Source: Chitinophagaceae bacterium (lineage in GTDB: Bacteria; Bacteroidota; Bacteroidia; Chitinophagales; Chitinophagaceae). Taken from it: a stretch of DNA of 64,000 nt. Each line of letters opens with the position of its first letter. The first letter of the stretch is position 1. The stretch is from contig JANINS010000004.1 in NCBI GenBank assembly GCA_024508725.1, positions 1,258,163 through 1,322,162 of the forward strand, read 5' to 3'. Of the stretch, positions 17,000 to 26,186 are shown piece after piece. The notes below the pieces were generated by a model. It searched no databases, was not told the DNA's origin, and was given only the letters and a program-made list of their open reading frames with translations. The position numbers were made by a program, and so were the translations under genes.

Positions 17000-18190
17000 A
17001 TGCACTTGTCGTCACGATTGCTGAAATTCAATGAACCTGAGACATTAAAAATGGCTAAGCTGGGAAGAGAATTGAGAGCCCAGGGATTAGACATCACCGA
17101 CCTGAGTTTAGGAGAGCCGGATTTTGATACACCAAAGCATATTAAGAAAGCAGCAATCAATGCTATTAAAGATAACTGGAGCCATTACCCTCCTGTTGCA
17201 GGTTATTTAGACCTGAGAGAAGCGATCTGTTATAAGTTTAAAAGAGATAACGAGCTTGAATATAAACCCGAGAACATTTTGGTTTCTGCAGGTGCCAAGC
17301 AAAGCATTGCCAACCTGGTAATGGCTGTGATACAGGAAGGTGATGAGGTGATCATTCCTACACCATATTGGGTTACATATTCCGAGATCGTGAAGCTGGC
17401 AGACGGACAGGTGAAGCTGGTGCAAACAACATTAGAGACCGGTTATAAGATCACGCCGCAACAATTAGAAGAAGCGATAACGCCTGCCACAAAATTGTTC
17501 ATGTTCTCTTCACCTTGTAATCCTACCGGTGCGGTTTATACCAAAGAAGAGTTAGCAGGTTTAGCAGAAGTTTTTAAAAGACATCCACAGGTGTTGATCA
17601 TGGCTGATGAGATCTATGAATACATCAACTATGTTGGACAACATGAAAGTCTTGCACAGTTTGATGATTTGAAAGACCGTGTGATCATCATTAATGGATT
17701 GAGTAAGGGTTTTGCAATGACAGGTTATCGCTTAGGTTATTTAGCAGCCAGTGCAGAGATCACGAAAGCTTGTGAAAAGATACAGGGCCAGTTTACCAGT
17801 GGAACAAATTCTATTACACAACGTGCAGCAATAGAAGCATTGCGACATGACCTGAGACCCACTGAACAGATGGTGAAAGAGTTTAAGAAACGCCGTAAGA
17901 AAGTGTTGAAGACGGTAAGAGATATTCCGGGTATGGAATGTTTTGAACCGGATGGAGCGTTTTATTTGTTTCCAAAAGTGACTTCATTCTTTGGCAAACG
18001 TGCAGGTGAAACGATCATCAATAATGCGGATGATCTTTGCATGTATTTATTAGAGGAAGGACATGTAAGTACGGTAACAGGAAGGGCTTTTGGAAATCCT
18101 GAATGTATAAGATTGTCTTTTGCCAATAGCTCGGAGAATCTTGAAAAAGGATTGAAGAAAATAAAAGAAGCGTTGAGTAAACTGCAATAG
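17000..18190 (+). CDS. Class I/II PLP-dependent aminotransferase, aspartate aminotransferase-like
   Basis: The 396-residue protein fits fold-type I aminotransferases of the 1-beta/1-gamma aspartate class: L-S-L-G-E-P-D-F-D-T-P near residue 36, S-P-C-N-P-T-G near 172, D-E-I-Y-E near 203, the PLP lysine in N-G-L-S-K-G-F-A-M-T-G near 232, and a final R-L-S-F-A-N-S. The Arg in R-L-S-F should bind the substrate carboxylate. The likely reaction is aspartate plus 2-oxoglutarate to oxaloacetate and glutamate. It is followed 8 bases later by a small membrane protein gene. Confidence 0.88.
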   Translation: MHLSSRLLKFNEPETLKMAKLGRELRAQGLDITDLSLGEPDFDTPKHIKKAAINAIKDNWSHYPPVAGYLDLREAICYKFKRDNELEYKPENILVSAGAKQSIANLVMAVIQEGDEVIIPTPYWVTYSEIVKLADGQVKLVQTTLETGYKITPQQLEEAITPATKLFMFSSPCNPTGAVYTKEELAGLAEVFKRHPQVLIMADEIYEYINYVGQHESLAQFDDLKDRVIIINGLSKGFAMTGYRLGYLAASAEITKACEKIQGQFTSGTNSITQRAAIEALRHDLRPTEQMVKEFKKRRKKVLKTVRDIPGMECFEPDGAFYLFPKVTSFFGKRAGETIINNADDLCMYLLEEGHVSTVTGRAFGNPECIRLSFANSSENLEKGLKKIKEALSKLQ

Positions 18191-18198
18191 TTTCTTCG

Positions 18199-18603
18199 AT
18201 GAAAAGCAAAGCGAAACAGCTTCTCGATTATTTGCCTTTTACATTATTGATCATCTATACCGTTATTGAATGGATGACGCATTATGTTAATGGTATTCAA
18301 ATTTCCTGGCAGACTTTTGCAGGTATTTCTCTACTTCTGGTGAATGCAATTCTATTTATAAGGTATCACCAGTTGTCAGTTTTATTTATAGGTCTGCTTT
18401 GTCTCCTTGGACTTTTTGGTTTTATAATGTTATCTCCATCCTCCACAACAACAACGATAGGAGAATTTGCTTTTAGATTTGGAGATATCAACTTTCTTGC
18501 AGTTTTCATAATACATCTTATTATCTCGTTCCGTTTCTACATTGGTATTGCTACAAGAACATATTGGAATAATTTGTTTGGACAGTTAAAACATCCGAGA
18601 TGA
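18199..18603 (+). CDS. Small four-helix membrane protein, unknown
   Basis: A 134-residue protein with four hydrophobic segments at about residues 10-28, 34-52, 56-74 and 95-115. It follows the aminotransferase by 8 bases and its stop overlaps the start of the methyltransferase gene (ATGA), so it is likely translated as part of one operon. I do not recognise the family. The membrane topology and the tight coupling are the only clues. Confidence 0.6.
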   Translation: MKSKAKQLLDYLPFTLLIIYTVIEWMTHYVNGIQISWQTFAGISLLLVNAILFIRYHQLSVLFIGLLCLLGLFGFIMLSPSSTTTTIGEFAFRFGDINFLAVFIIHLIISFRFYIGIATRTYWNNLFGQLKHPR

Positions 18604-19544
18604 TTGATAAACTCCAGATGTTCGAGAATCGTTTGCTGAAAGTGTATAAGCACAAAAGCAAACTGGCGAGACGCCAAAATGTTTCCTGCTATCGTGTATA
18701 TGATCATGACCTGCCGGAGTTTCCTTTTGCTATTGAGTTATACGAAGACAAAGTGTATCTCGCAGAATACCTGAGACGCCATGGCATGGAAGAAGAGGAA
18801 CACGATGAATGGCTGGAAAGCTGTAAAGATGTGATCAGCAAAATACTCTCCGTTCCTGTCGATAAAATATACGATCGCCAAAGACGAAGAATGAACCATA
18901 AAGATAAGCAGTACGAAAAGCTGAACATGCAACAGGAGTTCTTTACTGCTGAAGAAAATGGGTTGAAGTTCCTGGTAAATCTTACTGATTATCTTGACAC
19001 AGGATTATTCTTAGATCATAGAATTACACGGCAAATGGTGAGAGGTGAAAGCAAAGGAAAAAGAATGTTGAATCTCTTTTGTTACACCGGATCATTCTCG
19101 GTATATGCAGCTGCAGGTGGAGCAAGTTCGGTTACTTCGGTTGATCTTTCGAAGACTTACCTCAAGTGGGCAGAAGATAATATGGTAATCAATCTTTTCA
19201 AGGATACAGGTAAATATCAATTCGTTCATGCTGATGTGAAGCAATACCTGAAAACATTACAGCCCGATAGTTTTGATATCGTGGTGATGGATCCTCCTAC
19301 TTTCAGCAATAGTAAACGGATGAAGGATTTTCTCGACATTCAGAGAGATCATGTGGAGTTGTTGAATGATGTGCTTGCTGCCACTACTAAAGGTGGAATT
19401 GTTTACTTCAGCACTAACTTCACCAGGTTTGTTTTAGAGCAGGAGCAGATCAAAGCAACGGAGATCAAAGACATTACAAGAACAACCACACCATTTGACT
19501 TTGAAGGCAAGTTGAAGAGATGGTGCTATAAGATCACTAAATAG
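18600..19544 (+). CDS. Class I SAM-dependent rRNA methyltransferase, RlmI/RlmK-like
   Basis: The 314-residue protein has an N-terminal alpha/beta region followed by a Rossmann SAM-binding domain, with L-N-L-F-C-Y-T-G-S-F-S-V-Y near residue 157 (motif I), S-V-D-L-S-K-T-Y near 180, and the D-P-P-T-F motif near 231 that marks 23S rRNA base methyltransferases of the RlmI/RlmKL C-terminal type. It lacks the PUA domain of RlmI and the THUMP of RlmL, so it is a reduced form. The start overlaps the preceding stop. The modified base is unknown. Confidence 0.8.
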   Translation: MIDKLQMFENRLLKVYKHKSKLARRQNVSCYRVYDHDLPEFPFAIELYEDKVYLAEYLRRHGMEEEEHDEWLESCKDVISKILSVPVDKIYDRQRRRMNHKDKQYEKLNMQQEFFTAEENGLKFLVNLTDYLDTGLFLDHRITRQMVRGESKGKRMLNLFCYTGSFSVYAAAGGASSVTSVDLSKTYLKWAEDNMVINLFKDTGKYQFVHADVKQYLKTLQPDSFDIVVMDPPTFSNSKRMKDFLDIQRDHVELLNDVLAATTKGGIVYFSTNFTRFVLEQEQIKATEIKDITRTTTPFDFEGKLKRWCYKITK

Positions 19545-19893
19545 AATCTCTCTTAAGGATATAGGTTCGTTTTCCAAACCAATAATTATACACGAAACCG
19601 ATGCGATAACGTTTGGCAGTTGTATCGGGATTATAGGTTACATTCAGGAATATCCTGTTCTTATTCTTACGTTGATTCCACTCATCACCTTTGATATTCC
19701 ATTTATTTATTGAAGGTGCTCCTAAATAGTCATGTACAATATTTCTCTTCTGCCCTAACGGAATATTTTGCCAGCGATATGGAATGTTAGCTTTTGCAGC
19801 AAATGGAACGATTGCTTCAAAATAAATAAGCCATAGACCAACTAGAATGGTTGTAACAATTAATGAACGTATAATCAATTTTTTATTACTCAT
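19537..19893 (-). CDS. Membrane-anchored small protein, BamE/SmpA-like repeat possible
   Basis: A 118-residue product with one N-terminal membrane helix (about 7-27) and a soluble domain. I-P-L-G-Q-K-R-N-I-V-H-D-Y-L-G-A-P near residue 44 resembles the helix-turn-helix of BamE/SmpA-type domains, which read G-x-x-x-x-x-V-x-x-x-L-G-x-P. The similarity is weak and function is not claimed. It is the last gene of a four-gene chain in which each gene overlaps the next. Its stop region overlaps the convergent methyltransferase by 8 bases. Confidence 0.55.
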   Translation of the reverse strand: MSNKKLIIRSLIVTTILVGLWLIYFEAIVPFAAKANIPYRWQNIPLGQKRNIVHDYLGAPSINKWNIKGDEWNQRKNKNRIFLNVTYNPDTTAKRYRIGFVYNYWFGKRTYILKRDSI

Positions 19894-20206
19894 TGCTGAA
19901 ACTGTAATCTCTTTCTACCAGACAAATTCTTGTAGTATAAGCACTGTACCATTGCTTCCTGCCTTTGTGCTGTGCTTCGAGATGATCTACAACTGCTTTC
20001 CAGTTTTTAATAGCTTCAAGACTTTCCCAGTAAGAAACGGTGATGCCTACTTCGTTTCTCGCCGATTCATGTCCTAAATAACCAGGTTGCTTTTTTGCAA
20101 GTTCCACCATCTTTTCAGACATGGCTGCATAACCGTCGTCCACTGCTGTACGTGTAGAGGTAAAGATCACAGCATAATAGGGAGGCTTGGGAGTATTGGC
20201 GATCAT
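19886..20206 (-). CDS. Antibiotic biosynthesis monooxygenase (ABM) domain protein
   Basis: The 106-residue product fits the ABM fold of small ferredoxin-like dimers: Y-Y-A-V-I-F-T-S-T near residue 9, a helix with M-V-E-L-A-K-K-Q-P-G-Y-L-G, then I-T-V-S-Y-W-E-S-L-E-A-I-K-N-W. The Y-W-x-S-x-x-A-x-x-x-W motif is typical. Family members are heme-degrading or quinone-oxidising enzymes, or unknown. It overlaps the cupin gene by 4 bases upstream and the membrane-protein gene by 8 bases downstream, so co-expression is likely. Confidence 0.85.
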   Translation of the reverse strand: MIANTPKPPYYAVIFTSTRTAVDDGYAAMSEKMVELAKKQPGYLGHESARNEVGITVSYWESLEAIKNWKAVVDHLEAQHKGRKQWYSAYTTRICLVERDYSFSNE

Positions 20207-20568
20207 AAATGCTGCAGTTGGGTTTTAGTGAGTTCGTTTTCTGTATTGCCCGTGTTGAGTGTGGAAGCCGGTTCAAACAACATAATCCATACTTCTTCAG
20301 GTGCTACAGGTTTGTGTTCGATCATTCTTGGAACGATGATAAACTCACCTTCGTTGATGTGTTGAATCTTGTCTTTGAAATGCATTTCGAAACTTCCTTT
20401 CACTACATAAAATAATTCGTCTTCGTGTTCATGGTGATGCCATACGAATTCACCTTTGAACTTCACCAGTTTCACCTGCTGACCGTTCAGTTCTCCTACA
20501 ATTTTAGGACTCCAGTATTCATTGAACAACTCGAACTTATGCAGTAGGTTAACTTTATCGGGCAGCAT
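20203..20568 (-). CDS. Cupin domain protein
   Basis: A 121-residue single-domain cupin. The first cupin motif is clear as F-V-W-H-H-H-E-H-E-D-E-L-F-Y-V-V-K-G near residue 41, carrying the metal-binding histidines and glutamate. The second motif, G-E-F-I-I-V-P-R-M-I-E-H-K-P, supplies another His. The reaction is unknown. It overlaps the end of coaE by 14 bases and the start of the ABM gene by 4, so the three form a tight operon. There is no signal peptide, so it acts in the cytoplasm. Confidence 0.85.
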   Translation of the reverse strand: MLPDKVNLLHKFELFNEYWSPKIVGELNGQQVKLVKFKGEFVWHHHEHEDELFYVVKGSFEMHFKDKIQHINEGEFIIVPRMIEHKPVAPEEVWIMLFEPASTLNTGNTENELTKTQLQHL

Positions 20569-21157
20569 GTTGTTTAGCTTTATCGAGTAATTGTTGGTGA
20601 AGAGAAAGAATTTGGGGTAAGATCATTTGCTGCTCATCATTAACGATTACAAAGTCGCAGAGACGCATTTTAATTTTATCATCCACCTGGCGACTCATTC
20701 TTACCAACACTTCATCCCTGGTCATGTTGCTTCTTTCCATCACCCTTTTTATTCTGAGTGATTTAGGTGCATACACGCCAATTACATATTGAAGATTGAA
20801 AGCTGATCCGGCTTCGAACATTAACGCAGCTTCTTTGATCACATAAGGTGCCGTTTGTTTGTCGGCCCAGTCTAATCCTGCCTGTATAGAAGCAGGATGC
20901 ACTAATGCATTTAGTTTCTCTAACTGATAGGCATTGTTGAATACTTTATCAGCTAATATTTTACGGTTGAGTTTGTTTCCTGTGTAGGTTTCCTCACCAA
21001 ATGCAGCTTTGATCTTGCTGATGAGTTGCTCATCGGTTTGCATGATGTGTTTTGCAGCAGTATCTGCATCGAATACAGGAATGCCTAACACTTTGAAGAC
21101 TTCTGCAATGATGGATTTTCCGCTGCCAATACCGCCTGTAAGTCCAACTTTAAGCAA
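20555..21157 (-). CDS. coaE: Dephospho-CoA kinase
   Basis: A 200-residue protein with the P-loop G-G-I-G-S-G-K-S at residues 8-15, followed by D-A-D-T-A-A-K-H near 35, the CoaE substrate-binding aspartate region. It performs the last step of coenzyme A synthesis, phosphorylating dephospho-CoA with ATP. Length is normal. It is the first gene of a four-gene overlapping operon, and a 138-base tandem repeat begins about 20 bases upstream, so its promoter must lie within or beyond the repeats. Confidence 0.93.
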   Translation of the reverse strand: MLKVGLTGGIGSGKSIIAEVFKVLGIPVFDADTAAKHIMQTDEQLISKIKAAFGEETYTGNKLNRKILADKVFNNAYQLEKLNALVHPASIQAGLDWADKQTAPYVIKEAALMFEAGSAFNLQYVIGVYAPKSLRIKRVMERSNMTRDEVLVRMSRQVDDKIKMRLCDFVIVNDEQQMILPQILSLHQQLLDKAKQHAAR

Positions 21158-21180
21158 TGTGATGGTTGTTTGAGTAAAGG

Positions 21181-21575
21181 TAACGCAAAGAGAATTTTAA
21201 AGATGAATGTTTGAGTTTGATTGCACAAGGGCTGGATTTGATCTATGCAAGATCGTTCCGCAAAGAACGCAAAAGATTTTCACTTCGTGAAAATGAGAAC
21301 ATCAGTTGGCATAGAAGGTAACGCAAAGGAAATTTCAAAGCTGAATGTTTGAACTTGATTGCACAAGGGCTTGATTTGATCTATGCCAGAACTTTTCGCA
21401 AAGAACGCAAAGGGTTTTCGCTTCGTGAAAAATGAGAACATCCGTTGGCATAGAAAGTAACGCAGAGATAATTTTAGAGATGAATGTTTGAGTTTGATTG
21501 CACAAGGGCTTGATTTGATCTATACCAAAACGTTTTGCAAAGAACGCAAAGGGTTTTTCACTTCGTGAAAAAATG
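21181..21575. repeat. Tandem repeat, about 2.9 units of 138-139 bases
   Basis: Units start TAACGCA at 21181, 21319 and 21458. The last is cut short near 21575. Each unit shares GATTGCACAAGGGCTTGATT-like and GCAAAGAACGCAAA-like blocks and holds a small stem-loop TTTTCAC-TTC-GTGAAAA. In unit two the stem has C to G, leaving a G-U pair, so pairing in RNA is kept. The array has no spacers of unrelated sequence. It fills the gap between rpoC and coaE. Confidence 0.85.
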
Positions 21576-21623
21576 AATTAGTAATGAACCAGGTTACTTC
21601 ATGTGTTGAATAGAATTGTTGAA

Positions 21624-21660
21624 GTACAAGAGTGCGACGCAACGAAAGCCAAATAGTAGC
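21624..21660 (-). repeat. Intergenic repeat family, copy 4 of 7
   Basis: GTACAAGAGTGCGACGCAAC followed by GAAAGCCAAATAGTAGC. Nearly the same as copy 3. It lies between the tandem repeat and the rpoC terminator. Confidence 0.75.
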
Positions 21661-21687
21661 ACACAGTTTAGTTCATTAAAAAAGAAA

Positions 21688-21709
21688 AGCAGGAAGTAAA
21701 CTTCCTGCT
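21688..21709 (-). terminator. Rho-independent terminator of the rpoC transcript
   Basis: Perfect 10-bp stem AGCAGGAAGT/ACTTCCTGCT with a two-base loop, followed on the minus strand by TTTCTTTTTT. It starts 28 bases past the rpoC stop. Confidence 0.9.
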
Positions 21710-21736
21710 AATCGTTATAATCATATCAATCACTGG

Positions 21737-24700
21737 TTATTCTTCTTCGTCAAAGCTCATTGCTTCTCTTGTAGTAGCAAGAACTTCATACTCCTCTTTG
21801 TTTCCTACGATCATGTTTTCGAATTCTCTCAAACCTGTACCTGCAGGAATCAGGTGACCAGTGATAACGTTCTCTTTCAAACCGATCATATCATCGGCTT
21901 TACCGTTGATAGCGGCAGAACTCAACACCTTTGTTGTTTCCTGGAATGAAGCTGCAGATATCCAGCTTTGAACACCCAATGAAGCTTTGGTGATACCAAG
22001 CAATACAGGTGTTGCAGTTGCAGGACGAGCATCTCTCACTTCAACCAGTTTCTTATCGTTACGACGGAGGATTGAATTCTCTTCTCTCAACTCACGAAGT
22101 GTAACGATCTGACCTGCTTTCAGCTTTGTACTTTCACCTGGTTCCGTAACAACTTTCTTGTCAAATATCCTGTCGTTCTCTTCGTTGAATTCGAACCTGT
22201 CTTCAAGGTCTTCTTCAAGGAAACGGGTATCACCAGCATCAACGATCTCCACTTTCTTCATCATCTGGCGAACGATCACCTCGATGTGCTTGTCGTTGAT
22301 CCTTACACCCTGTAAACGGTATACTTCCTGGATCTCATTCACCACGTACTCCTGTACAGCGAATGGACCTTTGATAGTAAGGATATCAGCAGGAGCGATC
22401 TGTCCGTCAGACATTGGTGTACCTGCTTTTACGAAGTCACCATCCTGAACAAGGATCTGGCGGGTCAAAGGAACAAGGTATTTTTTAACGATACCATCTT
22501 TCGCTTCAACGATGATCTCACGGTTACCTCTCTTAACGTTACCGAAAGCAACCACACCATCGATCTCACAAACCACTGCAGGGTTACCTGGATTTCTTGC
22601 CTCGAATAACTCGGTTACTCTTGGAAGACCTCCGGTGATATCTCTCAGTTTACCCAACACCCTTGGAATCTTAACCAACACCTGGCCTGCCTTCACTTCA
22701 TCGCCTTCTTCCATGATGATGTGTGAACCTACAGGAAGGTTATAGTGTTTCACATCTTTACCTTCGATGATAACAGTAGGTATCTTGGTCTTATCTTTTG
22801 TTTCGATAACCACTTTCTCTCTGTGACCTGTTTGTTCATCAGCCTCGTCACGGTAAGTGATACCTTCGATCACATTCTCAAACTTCACTTTACCCACCTG
22901 CTCTGCAACGATCACATTGTTGAATGGATCCCATGTACAGATCATATCTCCTTTCTTCACCTGCTGACCGTCTTTTACGTTCAGCGTAGCTCCATAAGGA
23001 ACGTTGTTGGTGATAAGTAAGCGATCATTTTTCACGTCGATAATTCTCACCTCACCTGTACGACCGATAACGATCTTCACTTTGTTGCCTTCACTATCTG
23101 TTGTATCAACCGTTCTTAAACCGTCGAACTGTACAGTACCATCGAACTTAGCCGGCAAGCCAGATTCTACTGATGCAGAACCTGCCACACCACCCACGTG
23201 GAAGGTACGAAGTGTAAGCTGTGTACCAGGCTCACCAATTGACTGAGCACCCATGATACCTACAGCATCACCACGCTGTGCCATGTAACCTGTTGCAAGG
23301 TTTTTACCATAACACTTCACACACACACCTCTCTTGCTTTCGCAGGTAAGTACTGAACGAATTTCTACTGTATCAATTCCTGAATCTTCGATCTTATCAG
23401 CAATATCAGAAGTGATCTCTTCACCTGCAGCAACGATCAGTTCATCACTTACCGGATGGTACACATCATGGAGTGAAGTTCTACCTTCAATTCTATCGCT
23501 TAGAGGTTCGATGATGTCTTCATTATCTTTCAATGCAGAAGTTGCAATACCTCTTAATGTTCCGCAATCTTCTTCAGTGATAACAACGTCCTGGGCAACG
23601 TCAACCAATCTTCTTGTTAAGTAACCGGCATCGGCTGTTTTCAAGGCAGTATCGGCAAGACCTTTACGGGCACCGTGGGTAGAGATAAAGTAATCCAATA
23701 CGTTCAATCCACCTTTAAAGTTGGAAAGGATCGGATTCTCGATGATCTCAGAACCGGTGCTACCAGATTTTCTTGGCTTAGCCATCAATCCCCTGATACC
23801 AGCCAACTGTTTAACCTGTTGCTTAGAACCCCTTGCACCTGAATCAAGCATCATGTACACTGAGTTGAAGCCTTGCTTATCGCTTTGCATTTCACGGATC
23901 AAAGTCTCAGTGATACGAGTATCCACACGAGACCAGATATCGATCACCTGGTTATAACGTTCGTTATTAGTGATCAATCCCATGTTGTAGTTTTCCCAAA
24001 CCTCATCTACTTCTGCTTTCGCATTTTCAAGAAGTTCATTCTTCATGTCAGGGATGATGAGGTCGTTAACGTTGAACGACAAACCACCTCTGAAGGCCAT
24101 ACGGAAACCAAGTGTTTTAATATCATCAAGGAACTTAGCCGTTTTTGGAACGTCAGTGATCTTGATAATATCACCAATGATCTCTCTTAAAGACTTCTTA
24201 GTAAGTAATGCATTGATGTAACCAACTTCTTTAGGAACGAATTGGTTGAACAATACACGACCTACGGTTGTATCGATCAGCTTATTCACCAGTTGTCCGT
24301 CAATACGAACATTGGTCTTCACTTTAATATTTGCATGGAGGTCGATCTGGTTCTCATTGTAAGCAATAAGAACTTCTTCCATGTTATAGAAAGCTTTTCC
24401 TTCACCACGCACTTTCTCAGTCTCGGTTGATTTCTTACCCTTAGAGATATAGTACAAACCAAGAACCATGTCCTGAGAAGGAAGGGTGATCGGTGTACCG
24501 TTCTGTGGGTTCAAAATGTTGTGAGAAGAAAGCATCAGCAACTGAGCTTCCAAAATAGCAGCATTGCTCAAAGGAACGTGAACCGCCATCTGGTCACCAT
24601 CGAAATCGGCGTTGAACGCTGTTGTTACAAGAGGGTGAAGCTGGATCGCTTTACCTTCTACCAACTTAGGCTGGAAAGCCTGGATAGAAAGCCTGTGAAG

Positions 24701-26020
24701 TGTTGGGGCCCTGTTCAACATTACAGGGTGACCTTTCAATATATTTTCAAGAATATCCCAAACTACCGCTTCTTTTCTATCCACTAATTTCTTAGCAGAC
24801 TTAACGGTTTTTACGATACCTCTTTCAATCAGTTTACGAATGATGAATGGCTTGAAGAGCTCAGCTGCCATATCTTTTGGCAATCCGCACTCATGCATTT
24901 TCATTTCAGGACCTACCACGATAACCGAACGACCAGAATAGTCAACACGCTTACCCAACAAGTTCTGACGGAAACGACCTTGTTTACCTTTAAGTACATC
25001 ACTCAAAGATTTCAGGGCACGTCCACCTTCAGCTTTAACAGCGTTCGATTTTCTTGAGTTATCGAACAAGCTGTCAACAGCTTCCTGTAACATCCTTTTT
25101 TCGTTACGCAGGATCACCTCAGGTGCTTTGATCTCTAACAAACGCTTTAAACGGTTGTTACGGATGATCACACGACGGTAAAGGTCATTCAGATCAGAAG
25201 ATGCGAAACGACCACCATCCAAAGGCACTAACGGACGAAGTTCTGGAGGAATAACAGGAATATATTGCATCACCATCCACTCTGGCTGGTTCACAATTCT
25301 TGTTTTTGCATCACGGAAAGCTTCCACAACGCTCAAACGCTTTAAGGCATCTGCTTTACGTTGCTGAGAAGTTTCGTTTGCTGCAGCATTTCTTAAAGAG
25401 AAGCTCAATCCGTCAAGATCAATTCTTGCCAGCAGATCATGCACAGCTTCTGCACCCATCTTAGCGATGAATTTCTGTGGATCTTCATCAGGTAAGTACT
25501 GGTTATCTTTTGGAAGTGCTTCCATGATATCCAGGTACTCTTCTTCCGTTAAAAGATCACCCGGGTTCAGGTTCTCTTTTACACCACCCTGGATCACTAC
25601 GAATCTTTCGTAATAAACAATGCTCTCTAATTTCTTAGAGCTCATTCCAAGCAGGTAACCGATCTTGTTAGGAAGCGATTTGAAATACCAGATATGTACA
25701 ACAGGAACAACAAGCTTAATGTGTCCCATTCTTTCACGACGAACTTTCTTTTCAGTCACTTCAACACCGCAACGGTCACAAACGATGCCTTTGTAACGGA
25801 TACGCTTATACTTTCCGCAGGCACATTCGTAATCTTTCACCGGGCCAAAAATTCTTTCGCAGAACAAACCATCTCTTTCGGGTTTGTAAGTACGATAGTT
25901 GATGGTCTCTGGCTTTAACACCTCACCAAAGCTGCGTTCCAGGATTGCATCAGGAGAAGCAAGGCTGATGGTGATCTTTGAGAATGTTGATTTCGGACGG
26001 TTGTCTTTTTTTATTGCCAT
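21737..26020 (-). CDS. rpoC: DNA-directed RNA polymerase subunit beta-prime
   Basis: The 1427-residue protein contains the catalytic magnesium-binding N-A-D-F-D-G-D motif at residues 470-476 (Asp472, 474, 476). The N-terminal zinc ribbon reads C-A-C-G-K-Y ... C-D-R-C-G near residues 66-86. The second zinc site is C-G-T-L-R-G and [11 protein letters not shown] near 800-890. Together with RpoB it forms the active cleft of RNA polymerase. Length is typical for Bacteroidota. It lies 166 bases after rpoB on the same strand, across a long hairpin and a repeat copy, and ends at a strong terminator. Confidence 0.98.
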   Translation of the reverse strand: MAIKKDNRPKSTFSKITISLASPDAILERSFGEVLKPETINYRTYKPERDGLFCERIFGPVKDYECACGKYKRIRYKGIVCDRCGVEVTEKKVRRERMGHIKLVVPVVHIWYFKSLPNKIGYLLGMSSKKLESIVYYERFVVIQGGVKENLNPGDLLTEEEYLDIMEALPKDNQYLPDEDPQKFIAKMGAEAVHDLLARIDLDGLSFSLRNAAANETSQQRKADALKRLSVVEAFRDAKTRIVNQPEWMVMQYIPVIPPELRPLVPLDGGRFASSDLNDLYRRVIIRNNRLKRLLEIKAPEVILRNEKRMLQEAVDSLFDNSRKSNAVKAEGGRALKSLSDVLKGKQGRFRQNLLGKRVDYSGRSVIVVGPEMKMHECGLPKDMAAELFKPFIIRKLIERGIVKTVKSAKKLVDRKEAVVWDILENILKGHPVMLNRAPTLHRLSIQAFQPKLVEGKAIQLHPLVTTAFNADFDGDQMAVHVPLSNAAILEAQLLMLSSHNILNPQNGTPITLPSQDMVLGLYYISKGKKSTETEKVRGEGKAFYNMEEVLIAYNENQIDLHANIKVKTNVRIDGQLVNKLIDTTVGRVLFNQFVPKEVGYINALLTKKSLREIIGDIIKITDVPKTAKFLDDIKTLGFRMAFRGGLSFNVNDLIIPDMKNELLENAKAEVDEVWENYNMGLITNNERYNQVIDIWSRVDTRITETLIREMQSDKQGFNSVYMMLDSGARGSKQQVKQLAGIRGLMAKPRKSGSTGSEIIENPILSNFKGGLNVLDYFISTHGARKGLADTALKTADAGYLTRRLVDVAQDVVITEEDCGTLRGIATSALKDNEDIIEPLSDRIEGRTSLHDVYHPVSDELIVAAGEEITSDIADKIEDSGIDTVEIRSVLTCESKRGVCVKCYGKNLATGYMAQRGDAVGIMGAQSIGEPGTQLTLRTFHVGGVAGSASVESGLPAKFDGTVQFDGLRTVDTTDSEGNKVKIVIGRTGEVRIIDVKNDRLLITNNVPYGATLNVKDGQQVKKGDMICTWDPFNNVIVAEQVGKVKFENVIEGITYRDEADEQTGHREKVVIETKDKTKIPTVIIEGKDVKHYNLPVGSHIIMEEGDEVKAGQVLVKIPRVLGKLRDITGGLPRVTELFEARNPGNPAVVCEIDGVVAFGNVKRGNREIIVEAKDGIVKKYLVPLTRQILVQDGDFVKAGTPMSDGQIAPADILTIKGPFAVQEYVVNEIQEVYRLQGVRINDKHIEVIVRQMMKKVEIVDAGDTRFLEEDLEDRFEFNEENDRIFDKKVVTEPGESTKLKAGQIVTLRELREENSILRRNDKKLVEVRDARPATATPVLLGITKASLGVQSWISAASFQETTKVLSSAAINGKADDMIGLKENVITGHLIPAGTGLREFENMIVGNKEEYEVLATTREAMSFDEEE

Positions 26021-26081
26021 AATCGTATTGTACGATTTAAGTTTTTTGATTTTGTTTGACGATCTGCAGAATCTCTACTCA

Positions 26082-26117
26082 TCGTCTGTTGTGTCACTCA
26101 CTTGTACGTTCTGAACA
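26082..26117 (+). repeat. Intergenic repeat family, copy 5 of 7, in the rpoB-rpoC junction
   Basis: CTGTTGTGTCACTCACTTGT and the following ACGTTCTGAACAAT match the reverse complement of copy 3 almost base for base. It sits 62 bases before the rpoC start, opposite to the direction of transcription. Confidence 0.75.
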
Positions 26118-26130
26118 ATGTGGGGCATTC

Positions 26131-26185
26131 GTGAATGGTGAGCCGTGAGTGGTGAATGATTCACGACTCACGACTAACGATTCAC
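26131..26185 (-). repeat. Long hairpin between rpoB and rpoC
   Basis: Two 27-base arms (26131-26157 and 26159-26185) pair at 23 of 27 positions around a single-base loop. The arms consist of repeated GTGAAT/GTGAGT words. The hairpin begins one base past the rpoB stop and has no U-run after it, so it is unlikely to be a classical terminator. Confidence 0.8.
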
Positions 26186-26186
26186 T

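Noticed and set aside
21181-21575. CRISPR array
   Set aside because: Only three long units are directly joined, with no unique spacers and no cas genes.
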